DNA of 9,539 nucleotides from JBFKAV01 sp041621405 (GTDB lineage: Bacteria > Pseudomonadota > Alphaproteobacteria > Rhodobacterales > Rhodobacteraceae), in the NCBI GenBank assembly GCA_041621405.1, contig JBFKAV010000131.1, positions 1 to 9,539 of the forward strand, in the 5' to 3' direction. The position numbers and the translations under genes are program-made. The notes beneath the pieces are model-generated. The model had not been told where the DNA came from, did no database searches, and saw nothing but the letters and a program-made list of their open reading frames with translations. Positions within the stretch are counted from its first letter, which is position 1. The number at the start of each line of letters is the position of its first letter. Shown one piece after another: positions 1 to 6,835 of this stretch.

Positions 1-1797
<1,797 letters not shown>

Positions 1798-1821
1798 CTC
1801 GGCGAAGTCACTGGTTCCGAG

Positions 1822-1847
1822 AAAGCCGGGGCGAGCCCCGGCTTTTT
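1822..1847 (+). terminator. Intrinsic terminator of acnA
   Basis: A perfect 10-bp stem (AAAGCCGGGG, 1822-1831, with CCCCGGCTTT, 1836-1845) encloses a 4-nt CGAG loop and runs into five T residues (1843-1847). It starts 24 nt after the acnA stop. The T-tract favours plus-strand termination; on the minus strand only a short T run follows the stem, so two-way function is uncertain. Confidence 0.9.
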
Positions 1848-1883
1848 CGCGTTTCGAACACCCTGTCCGGCGTGGACAGTGGC

Positions 1884-1976
1884 ATGGCGCACCGCCTGCC
1901 CGCCGTGCTCCACTCGGCCCCCAGGAGCGAAATCCTGGGCTTTGTGCTCCTGATCTTCGCGGCCTGGCTGGGATAG
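1884..1976 (+). CDS. Possible 30-residue peptide with hydrophobic tail (doubtful)
   Basis: An ATG at 1884 opens 30 codons to a TAG at 1974-1976, encoding MAHRLPAVLHSAPRSEILGF and then a strongly hydrophobic end (VLLIFAAWLG). The basic or polar front and ~14-residue apolar tail would suit a very small membrane-associated peptide. Against it: no Shine-Dalgarno sequence is visible upstream, the ORF lies just past a strong terminator, and it overlaps the stem-loop at 1920-1939. I do not recognise a family. Listed as a candidate only. Confidence 0.2.
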   Translation: MAHRLPAVLHSAPRSEILGFVLLIFAAWLG

Positions 1977-1977
1977 C

Positions 1978-1990
1978 CCGTCATTCCGTC
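1978..1990. repeat. 13-nt direct repeat, left copy
   Basis: CCGTCATTCCGTC here is identical to 2112-2124, with starts 134 nt apart. On the minus strand it reads GACGGAATGACGG. The right copy overlaps the hydrolase stop codon. The two copies bracket the hairpin-rich segment 1991-2111. Confidence 0.8.
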
Positions 1991-2005
1991 CGTTTGAGAA
2001 TGTGA

Positions 2006-2062
2006 GTCCGCCTTGCGGACGAGGCACCTTTCGGGTGTCCTCGGCGTCCCCTTTGCAGGACG
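2006..2062. other. Tandem stem-loops (structured RNA segment)
   Basis: Three adjacent hairpins can be drawn. First, GTCCGC (2006-2011) with GCGGAC (2015-2020), 3-nt loop. Second, GAGG CACC (2021-2028) with GGTG (2034-2037) and CCTC (2039-2042), one bulged base and a 5-nt loop. Third, CGTCC (2045-2049) with GGACG (2058-2062), 8-nt loop. None is followed by a convincing T-tract on either strand. They lie 61-117 nt downstream of the hydrolase stop on the minus strand, so they could stabilise or end that transcript. Function is inference. Confidence 0.5.
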
Positions 2063-2111
2063 AAGCTGCCGTTGGTTGCAATCATTCGACTGACCGCTTT
2101 GGAAAGCTAAA

Positions 2112-2124
2112 CCGTCATTCCGTC
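2112..2124. repeat. 13-nt direct repeat, right copy
   Basis: Identical to 1978-1990 (CCGTCATTCCGTC). It overlaps the last bases of the hydrolase gene, whose TGA occupies 2123-2125 on the minus strand. Confidence 0.8.
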
Positions 2125-2752
2125 AGTCTTTCAGATGCTTCTGGAGATGAAGCAGGTCTCTTCTGAGCGCCAGCCTCGCTGCGCTGCCGTCGAATTCCGC
2201 GGGTCTTGCCGCTTCTGCGAACCAATGCTGTGTCCCGGGGTAATCGTATGCCTCATACCCGCACCCGGATTTGTGGATGGCGCGCTCCATGTTCTTGCGG
2301 GCATTCGCGCTAACCCACGCGTCATTCTCAGCAAAATGCGCGATGATGCTTGCCCTGCAATTGGCGAAACTTCCCGCTCGGGCGGCATAGTAGAGAACGG
2401 TCGCCGCGACATTGTATTTCGGTCTCTGGGATAGCCAGACGGCCCAGTGCCCACCCATGGAGAACCCGACAGTACCGATCCGAACCTTTTGCGATCCGGC
2501 CTTGTCACGAAGTGAAGCGATATCTGCGCCCAATGTCTTGTACATGGGGGTGCGACGCGGTCGAGCACGAAGTTCACGGGCCTCTGCTTCCGTTCTTGCT
2601 ATCCGCCCTTCAAAAAGATCAGCGAGGCCGACAAGATAACCCGCGTCTGCAAGGGATGATCCGAATTCTCGAAACGATTCCGTCAGACCCCACCAGGAGT
2701 GTATGATGAAAACCGCACCTGCTGGTGGTTTGCGTGGGATGATCGTTTCCAA
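2123..2752 (-). CDS. Dienelactone hydrolase family protein (alpha/beta hydrolase, Ser nucleophile)
   Basis: A 209-residue cytoplasmic alpha/beta hydrolase with no signal peptide. Family members hydrolyse dienelactone or related esters and lactones; the true substrate here is unknown. Visible motifs: an oxyanion/entry segment HSWWGLTESF (residues 18-27), nucleophile elbow GFSMGG with Ser98, an acid loop HFAENDAWV with Asp144, and PGTQHWF with His176, giving a complete Ser-Asp-His triad in the expected order. Classical DLH has Cys as nucleophile and Glu at the HE-WG position; here both are Ser. The start is a TTG (minus strand, 2752-2750); no ATG or GTG occurs in frame between it and the upstream in-frame stop near 2797, and the preceding GTGAG is only a weak ribosome site. 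The gene is visibly less GC-rich than its neighbours and sits between acnA and ccmG, suggesting insertion or transfer. It is convergent with acnA and could be read through from ccmG. Family assignment is firm; substrate and exact start are not. Confidence 0.85.
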   Translation of the reverse strand: METIIPRKPPAGAVFIIHSWWGLTESFREFGSSLADAGYLVGLADLFEGRIARTEAEARELRARPRRTPMYKTLGADIASLRDKAGSQKVRIGTVGFSMGGHWAVWLSQRPKYNVAATVLYYAARAGSFANCRASIIAHFAENDAWVSANARKNMERAIHKSGCGYEAYDYPGTQHWFAEAARPAEFDGSAARLALRRDLLHLQKHLKD

Positions 2753-2918
2753 GAACTCACGTCTATTGTGAAATGCAGGGTCCGAACGGCTTGGTCAGGG
2801 CCAAATCCGGACCGTCCTTGCTGTTGTCCACGTCCGCTCTTAGCACAATTTGCCAGCTTTGGCGCAGCGCAGCATTCGGCAGTCTGGGCTCAAACCGACC
2901 GGATCGCGTAACGGTAGG
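2753..2918. other. Gap between ccmG and the hydrolase gene, with imperfect dyad
   Basis: These 166 nt hold no supported ORF. An interrupted inverted repeat spans 2779-2813: outer arms GGTCCG (2779-2784) and CGGACC (2808-2813), inner arms TTGG (2791-2794) and CCAA (2801-2804). Its near edge is 27 nt upstream of the hydrolase TTG. It could be an operator or a weak hairpin. No T-tract terminator for the ccm genes is visible and I cannot point to a convincing promoter, although one for the hydrolase would be expected here. Confidence 0.45.
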
Positions 2919-3455
2919 TCAACCGCCCCCCGCCGCCTCGATCGCCGGCCTGATCCGCTTCTCGAAGATCTGCCGCGTGATCGGCCCGGCGAACCTGAGC
3001 CGGATCACGCCCTCGCCGTCGATCACGTAGGTCTCGGGCACGCCGTAGACGCCCCAGTCGAGCGCGGTGCGCCCGCTCGCGTCGGCGCCGATCGCGGCAT
3101 AGGGGTCGCCGAGCTCGGCCAGGAAGCCCAGCGCCTTCGCCGGATCGTCCTTGTAGTTGATGCCGTAGACCGGGATGCCGGAGGCCTCGATCTCCATCAG
3201 CACCGGATGCTCGATCCGGCAGGGCGCGCACCAGCTTGCCCAGTAGTTCACCAGCTTCACGCCCGCCAACCTTAGATCGGCGTCGGTGAAGGGCTCGCCC
3301 GGCCCGAGCTTGGTCAGCACCACCGGCGGCGCCGGCTGACCCTCGAGCGCCGAGGGCAGCGCCTCGGGGTCGTCGCGGAACATGCCGGCGGCGAAGAGCC
3401 CGGCGAGCAGCGCGAAGATCGCCGGCGGCAAGAGGACGAGGGGCTTAACGGCCAT
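2919..3455 (-). CDS. ccmG: Thiol:disulfide interchange protein CcmG/DsbE (HelX)
   Basis: A 178-residue membrane-anchored, periplasm-facing thioredoxin-like protein that keeps apocytochrome c (and CcmH-type partners) reduced so haem can be attached. One N-terminal signal anchor spans roughly residues 4-24 (VLLPPAIFALLAGLFAAGMF). The redox motif is WCAPC at residues 75-79 inside VNYWASWCAPCRIEHP. The conserved GVPETYVID (138-146) carries the cis-proline at 140, and the acidic/Gly-rich insert typical of CcmG (GINYKDDP, 98-105) is present. Length matches the family (about 175-185). ATG start at 3455 overlaps the 3' end of ccmD by 11 nt, and GAGG lies about 10 nt upstream of it. It is the last ccm gene in the array; the TGA is at 2921-2919. 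Identification is secure. Confidence 0.97.
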   Translation of the reverse strand: MAVKPLVLLPPAIFALLAGLFAAGMFRDDPEALPSALEGQPAPPVVLTKLGPGEPFTDADLRLAGVKLVNYWASWCAPCRIEHPVLMEIEASGIPVYGINYKDDPAKALGFLAELGDPYAAIGADASGRTALDWGVYGVPETYVIDGEGVIRLRFAGPITRQIFEKRIRPAIEAAGGG

Positions 3456-3603
3456 GGGGTTTCATCCTCGCCTCGGCCTCCTCCAGCGCCCGGCGCACGC
3501 GGCCCGCGCGCAGGAACGACCAGCCGACCAGCGCCGCGATCAGCAGGATCGAGACGCCGTAGGCCGAAAGCACCTCGGCCGCGTATTTGCCCAGGTCCGG
3601 CAT
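3445..3603 (-). CDS. ccmD: Haem exporter protein CcmD
   Basis: A 52-residue single-span membrane protein that joins the CcmABC complex and is needed to release haem-loaded CcmE. The sequence begins MPDLGKYAAEVLSAYGVSIL; the hydrophobic span is about residues 15-31, followed by a basic then acidic cytoplasmic tail (RAGRVRRALEEAEARMK), the usual CcmD pattern. The length equals that of the small ORF between helC and helX in R. capsulatus as I recall it. The ATG (3603-3601) shares one base with the ccmC stop (TGATG), and the TAA at 3447-3445 lies inside ccmG, so translation is probably coupled on both sides. Context makes the call strong despite the small size. Confidence 0.93.
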   Translation of the reverse strand: MPDLGKYAAEVLSAYGVSILLIAALVGWSFLRAGRVRRALEEAEARMKPHGR

Positions 3604-4331
3604 CAGGCCATCCGCTCCCGCGCGATGAGCGCCTTGAGCCGCCGCGCCCGGATCTCGGTCCGCGTCCGCATCAGCAGAAGCGCCACGAAGAACAGCACGA
3701 AGCCGACGATGCAGACGACGAGCGGCAGCCAGAACGCGTCGGCGATGTTCTCCTCGCGGTCGAGCGACAAGGACGCACCCTGGTGCAGCCCCTGGTTCCA
3801 GAACAGGACCGCATAGCGCGAAAGCACCGCGAAGACCGAGCCGACGAGGCAGAGCACGGCGGTGAGATCGGCCGCGGTGTCGGGGTTCTCGATCGCCTCC
3901 CAGAGCGCGAGGTAGCCGAGGTAGAACAGGAACAGGATCAGGAACGAGGTCAGCCGCGGGTCCCAGGCCCACCAGGTGCCCCACATCGGCTGGCCCCAGA
4001 TCGCCCCGGTCAAGAGCGCGATCAGCGTCATCGTCAGCCCGATCGGCGCCGCCGCCTTGGCGGCCAGCGCGCTGACGTGATGGCGGCGAACCAGCCAGAT
4101 CAGCGAGGTCACCAGCATCATCACCCAGATGTTGATCGCCATCATCGCCGCGGGCACGTGCAGGAAGATGATCTTCACCGTCGAGCCCTGGCGGAAATCG
4201 TCCGGCGTGAAGAAGAACCCCCAGAAGAGGCCCGCGACCATCGTCAGCCCGGCAAGCCCGGTGAACCACGGCAGGAGCCAGGCGGAGGTCTGCATGAACC
4301 TCTTCGGGTTGGCGTATTCCCAGAGCGACAT
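3603..4331 (-). CDS. ccmC: Haem ABC transporter permease CcmC
   Basis: A 242-residue polytopic inner-membrane protein of the haem-handling family; it binds haem at the periplasmic face and passes it to CcmE. About six membrane spans are apparent. The diagnostic tryptophan-rich WWD loop is WGQPMWGTWWAWDPRLTS (residues 112-129). The two axial-ligand histidines flanking it in the family correspond to His58 (IIFLHVPAAM) and His183 (NQGLHQGAS). Length fits the family (about 240). The ATG at 4331 gives MSLWEYANPKRF, a typical alphaproteobacterial start. There is a 54-nt gap from the ccmB stop, the widest inside the ccm block, with no obvious strong ribosome site. Stop TGA overlaps the ccmD start. 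Identification is secure. Confidence 0.97.
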   Translation of the reverse strand: MSLWEYANPKRFMQTSAWLLPWFTGLAGLTMVAGLFWGFFFTPDDFRQGSTVKIIFLHVPAAMMAINIWVMMLVTSLIWLVRRHHVSALAAKAAAPIGLTMTLIALLTGAIWGQPMWGTWWAWDPRLTSFLILFLFYLGYLALWEAIENPDTAADLTAVLCLVGSVFAVLSRYAVLFWNQGLHQGASLSLDREENIADAFWLPLVVCIVGFVLFFVALLLMRTRTEIRARRLKALIARERMA

Positions 4332-4385
4332 TGGGCCGATCTAAGCCTCGTTAGCGCAGGTCACAAGTCACTACCACGAGCTGGC

Positions 4386-5042
4386 CTAGCGCAGGTTGAC
4401 GCGGATTGCCGCAGCCGCGGCGAAGGGCAGGAGCGCGACGGTGCCGAGGGTGATGCCGGAAAGCAGCAGGAGCGGCGTCGCGGGGTCGAGCCCCTCGGCG
4501 CCGCGGCGCGTGGCCTCGGCGCCGAAGATCAGCGTCGGCACGTAGAGCGGCAGGACCAGGAGCGACAGGAGGAGCCCGCCGCGCTTGACGCCGACGGTCA
4601 GCGCCGCGCCGAAGGCGCCGATCATCGACAAGGCCGGCGTGCCGAGCGCCAGCGAGACGAGGAGCCAGAGATAGGCCGGCCCGGGCAGGTTGAGGAGCAG
4701 CCCCAGGACCGGTGCCGCCAGTGTCAGCGGCAGGCCGGTCGTCAGCCAGTGCGCCATGGCCTTCACCGCCACGGCGCCCTCGAGCGGGATCGGCGCGGTG
4801 GCAAGCAGATCGAGCGAGCCGTCCTCCCAGTCGGTCTGAAAGAGGCGGTCGAGCGACAGGAGGCAGGCAAGCAGCGCCGCGACCCAGAGGATGCCGCCGG
4901 CGATGCGGGCAAGCGTCGCGCCCTCGGCGCCGACGCCGAACGGCACCAGCGTCGCGACGATCAGGAAGAACGCGAGCGCCAGCCCGAATCCGCCGCCGGA
5001 GCGGAAGGCGAGCTTCAGGTCGCGGAGAAGGAGCGCGATCAC
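4386..5042 (-). CDS. ccmB: Haem exporter permease CcmB
   Basis: A 218-residue polytopic inner-membrane subunit that pairs with the ATPase CcmA; the CcmAB ATPase is needed to free haem-loaded CcmE from CcmC/CcmD. The N-terminus reads IALLLRDLKLAFRSGGG, and the conserved segments ATLVPFGVG (30-38), RLFQTDWEDGSLDLL (66-80) and LPLYVPTLIFGAEA (164-177) are typical of CcmB. About six hydrophobic spans are visible. The start is GTG at 5042-5040, chosen because it overlaps the ccmA stop (GTGA) and gives the family's normal length; the longer open frame upstream is Arg-rich shadow sequence opposite to ccmA's pattern. Stop TAG at 4388-4386. Secure. Confidence 0.96.
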   Translation of the reverse strand: MIALLLRDLKLAFRSGGGFGLALAFFLIVATLVPFGVGAEGATLARIAGGILWVAALLACLLSLDRLFQTDWEDGSLDLLATAPIPLEGAVAVKAMAHWLTTGLPLTLAAPVLGLLLNLPGPAYLWLLVSLALGTPALSMIGAFGAALTVGVKRGGLLLSLLVLPLYVPTLIFGAEATRRGAEGLDPATPLLLLSGITLGTVALLPFAAAAAIRVNLR

Positions 5043-5659
5043 CAGTCGTCTCCGAAGGCGGGCGCCGCATGCACGGCGGCGCGGTGGGCGCTGACGTCGA
5101 GCGTCGCGCTGCCCTCGAGCCCGAGCCCGATATGAGTGGCGATCACCGCCGCGCCGCCGCCGGCCAGATGCGCCCTGACCGCGGCGGCGAAGAGCGCCAC
5201 CGCCACGGTGTCGAGCGAGACGGTGGGCTCGTCGAGGAGCCACACGGCGCGGCCGGTCACCAAAAGCCGCGCCAGCGACAGCCGCCGCTTCTGCCCGGCC
5301 GAGAGGTCGTGCGCCCGGCGCCCCGCAAGCCCGGTGATCTCGAAGGCCGCCATCGCCGCCTCTGGGCTGGCGCGGCCGCCGTAGACGGCGGCCCAGAAGG
5401 CGAGGTTCTCGGCCACCGTCAGCGTCGGCTTCAGCCCATCGGCATGGGCGGCGTAGGCGAGGCTCTCGGGCTCGGCTTCGATCCGGCCGGCAATTGGCGG
5501 CTGCAGGCCTGCGAGCGTGCGCAGCAGCGTGGTCTTGCCCGACCCGTTGGGCCCGCGCAGGATCATGGCCTCTCCCGGCCCCAGCGCGAAGGACAGCCCC
5601 GCCAGCACGGGCACGCCGCCCCGGGCGCAGGCTAGGTCAGTGACACTGAGGCGGCTCAT
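5039..5659 (-). CDS. ccmA: Haem exporter ATP-binding protein CcmA
   Basis: A 206-residue ABC ATPase that energises the CcmABCD complex at the cytoplasmic face. In order: Walker A GPNGSGKTT (36-44), a Q-loop-region segment LAYAAHADGLKPTLT characteristic of CcmA (67-81), the signature LSAGQ (119-123), Walker B VWLLDEPT (139-146) and the switch histidine in IATH (His176). The ATG at 5659 gives MSRLSVTDLACARGG, which matches the start I recall for Rhodobacter HelA; a GTG two codons upstream (5665) is an alternative. Neither has a strong Shine-Dalgarno sequence. The TGA overlaps the ccmB GTG by 4 nt. It is the first ccm gene and follows a stem-loop at 5681-5712. Secure. Confidence 0.96.
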   Translation of the reverse strand: MSRLSVTDLACARGGVPVLAGLSFALGPGEAMILRGPNGSGKTTLLRTLAGLQPPIAGRIEAEPESLAYAAHADGLKPTLTVAENLAFWAAVYGGRASPEAAMAAFEITGLAGRRAHDLSAGQKRRLSLARLLVTGRAVWLLDEPTVSLDTVAVALFAAAVRAHLAGGGAAVIATHIGLGLEGSATLDVSAHRAAVHAAPAFGDDW

Positions 5660-5680
5660 GGGCACGGGGCTTAACCCATT

Positions 5681-5712
5681 GCGGGCCGGGCGGAAAGCGC
5701 CCTCAGGCCCGC
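5681..5712 (-). other. Stem-loop between Mth938 gene and ccmA (possible attenuator or processing site)
   Basis: On the minus strand GCGGGCC (5712-5706) pairs with GGCCCGC (5687-5681), and inside it GGGCG (5702-5698) pairs with CGCCC (5692-5688) around a CTTTC loop, leaving a 3-nt TGA bulge. The 12 GC-rich pairs fill most of the 56-nt gap between the two genes. No T-tract follows (AATGGG), so this is not a standard intrinsic terminator. It may reduce read-through or mark an RNA processing boundary. Confidence 0.55.
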
Positions 5713-5715
5713 GGC

Positions 5716-6069
5716 TCAGACCGGCAGCGCGGCGAGCGCCACGCGGCGGCCCTCGGCCAGGAGCATGTTGTAGCTGCGGCAGGCGGTGGCCGAGGCCATG
5801 ATCTCCACCCCCACGCCAGCCGCTTCCAGTCGGTCGCGGAAGGCGCCTGGCAACGGCGCGATCTCCGGCCCGGTGCCGACCAGGAGAACGTCGAACCGGG
5901 CTGCCGCGGCGAGAATCGCGCCCGCCTCCTCGTAGCCGCCCCAGGGCGCGCGGCCCGACGGCAGGAGCAGGAGCCCGCCCTCGTGCACCTCGCCGGCGAC
6001 GCGGAAGAAGCCCGGGCCGTAGCCGTCGACCGGCGGCGGCCCGGAGTAGTCGATCTCGGTGAGTCGCAT
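5716..6069 (-). CDS. Mth938-like domain protein (NDUFAF3/AAMDC family)
   Basis: A 117-residue soluble protein of the Mth938 fold, the family of mitochondrial complex I assembly factor NDUFAF3. Bacterial members have no established biochemical activity that I can name. Conserved blocks are visible in order: DGYGPGFFRVAGEVHEG (15-31), LLLPSGRAPW (34-43), VLLVGTGPEIAPLP (61-74) and TACRSYNMLLAEGRRVALAAL (95-115), the last being the family's most recognisable segment. There are no membrane spans or signal peptide. The ATG at 6069 is preceded by GGGAGG about 7 nt upstream. It lies 13 nt after the permease gene and before ccmA. Its position beside secDF is a recurrent arrangement in alphaproteobacteria. 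Family call is firm; role in respiratory complex assembly is inference. Confidence 0.9.
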   Translation of the reverse strand: MRLTEIDYSGPPPVDGYGPGFFRVAGEVHEGGLLLLPSGRAPWGGYEEAGAILAAAARFDVLLVGTGPEIAPLPGAFRDRLEAAGVGVEIMASATACRSYNMLLAEGRRVALAALPV

Positions 6070-6082
6070 CGGCCGCCTCCCT

Positions 6083-6835
6083 TCAGTGGAAGACCGGCAG
6101 TCCGGTCAGGATCGCGAGCCCGATAAGGGCATAGGCCGCGCGGCGGAACAAGCGCTCGCGCTCCGGCCGGAACAATCCCTGGCCGAGGGCGGTGCCGACG
6201 AGGAAGGGCACGACGAGGAGGGCGCCGAGCGCCACCGCCTCGCGCCCGATGAGCCCGGCAGACAGAAACGCGACAAGCACGCCGAGGTCGAGTGCGGCGA
6301 GAAACAGGATCGTGTTGGCCCTGATCTCGACCGCGGCGCCCTGCCCGGCGAGGTAGAACAGGATCACCGGCGGGCCGGTGAGCCCGGTCGTGGCGCCGAG
6401 CGCGCCGGCACCGGCGCCGATCGCGAGCTGGCCGGTGGCACCCACCTTGCGGCTGTAGCGCCAGCCCGAGAGCAGCGCCGCGAGCGTGGCGGTGGCGGCA
6501 ATGGCCACCGCCCAGCGCAAGACCGAGGCATCGAGGATGGAGAGGAGCGCGGTGCCGAGGGGAAGCGCCACCATGGCCCCGAGCGCCAACTGCCCAACCT
6601 CGCCGCGCCGCGCCACGGGCCAGGCCCGGGGAATCAGAACCGCGCCGGTGAACAGGCCGGAGATGACCATGACGGCAATCGCGGTCGCCTGCGGCACCAC
6701 GGTCGCGGCGATCGGCATGAAGACCAGCCCCGAGCCGAAGCCGGTGAACCCGCGCACTAGTCCCGCAACCGAGGCGGCGAGCACCAGCGCCCAGAGCCCG
6801 GGCGCCGCCAGCGCCTGGGCCAGGGCCTCAGCCAT
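6083..6835 (-). CDS. TauE/SafE family membrane permease (probable anion or sulfite exporter)
   Basis: A 250-residue polytopic membrane protein with about eight hydrophobic spans. The two half-repeats of the TauE/SafE (formerly DUF81) family are visible: GLVRGFTGFGSGLVFMP (25-41) in the first half and GATTGLTGPPVILFYLAGQG (147-166) in the second. Members export sulfite, sulfoacetate or other small organic anions, but many have no known substrate and nothing here fixes it. The ATG at 6835 overlaps the end of secF by 8 nt and no Shine-Dalgarno sequence is obvious, so translation is probably coupled to secF. The stop TGA (6085-6083) is 13 nt before the Mth938 gene. Family identification is good; substrate unknown. 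Confidence 0.9.
   Translation of the reverse strand: MAEALAQALAAPGLWALVLAASVAGLVRGFTGFGSGLVFMPIAATVVPQATAIAVMVISGLFTGAVLIPRAWPVARRGEVGQLALGAMVALPLGTALLSILDASVLRWAVAIAATATLAALLSGWRYSRKVGATGQLAIGAGAGALGATTGLTGPPVILFYLAGQGAAVEIRANTILFLAALDLGVLVAFLSAGLIGREAVALGALLVVPFLVGTALGQGLFRPERERLFRRAAYALIGLAILTGLPVFH

Larger units (their letters stand above)
1848..2122. other. Intergenic region without a supported conventional gene
   Basis: About 275 nt lie between the acnA terminator and the hydrolase stop. It holds a doubtful 30-codon ORF (1884-1976), a stem-loop at 1920-1939 (CCCAGGA with TCCTGGG, loop GCGAAA), a cluster of hairpins at 2006-2062 and two copies of a 13-nt direct repeat at its edges. A second mini-ORF on the minus strand (2085-1981, ATG to TGA, 34 codons) is basic and runs through the hairpins, so I treat it as chance. 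The base composition is less GC-rich than the genes on either side. The whole stretch could be decayed coding sequence or a structured 3' region. Confidence 0.6.

Noticed and set aside
1981..2085. A 34-codon minus-strand ORF (MIATNGSFVLQRG…)
   Set aside because: It runs through the three hairpins and has no ribosome site or recognisable similarity; its end shares the 13-nt repeat with the hydrolase 3' end. Better explained as repeat or remnant sequence.
2131..2577. A 148-codon minus-strand ORF in another frame of the hydrolase gene
   Set aside because: The overlapping frame carries the complete alpha/beta hydrolase triad; this one has no coherent motifs.
3445..4269. A 274-codon frame that would fuse ccmD to an upstream segment
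   Set aside because: Only the last 52 codons look like a real protein (CcmD). The upstream part is a frame-shifted shadow of ccmC.
3783..5135. A 450-codon plus-strand open frame opposite ccmC and ccmB
   Set aside because: Its product is extremely rich in Arg, Gln, Glu and Gly with no recognisable domain, as expected from the complement of GC-rich genes with G/C-ending codons. The minus-strand genes beneath it have full family motifs.
4386..5243. A longer ccmB reading frame starting at 5243
   Set aside because: The extra N-terminal 67 residues are Arg/Gly-rich and overlap ccmA in another frame. The GTG at 5042 gives the normal CcmB N-terminus and length.
6059..6760. A 233-codon plus-strand open frame opposite the TauE/SafE gene
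   Set aside because: Low-complexity Arg/Glu/Gly/His-rich composition and no family; explained as antisense of a membrane protein gene.
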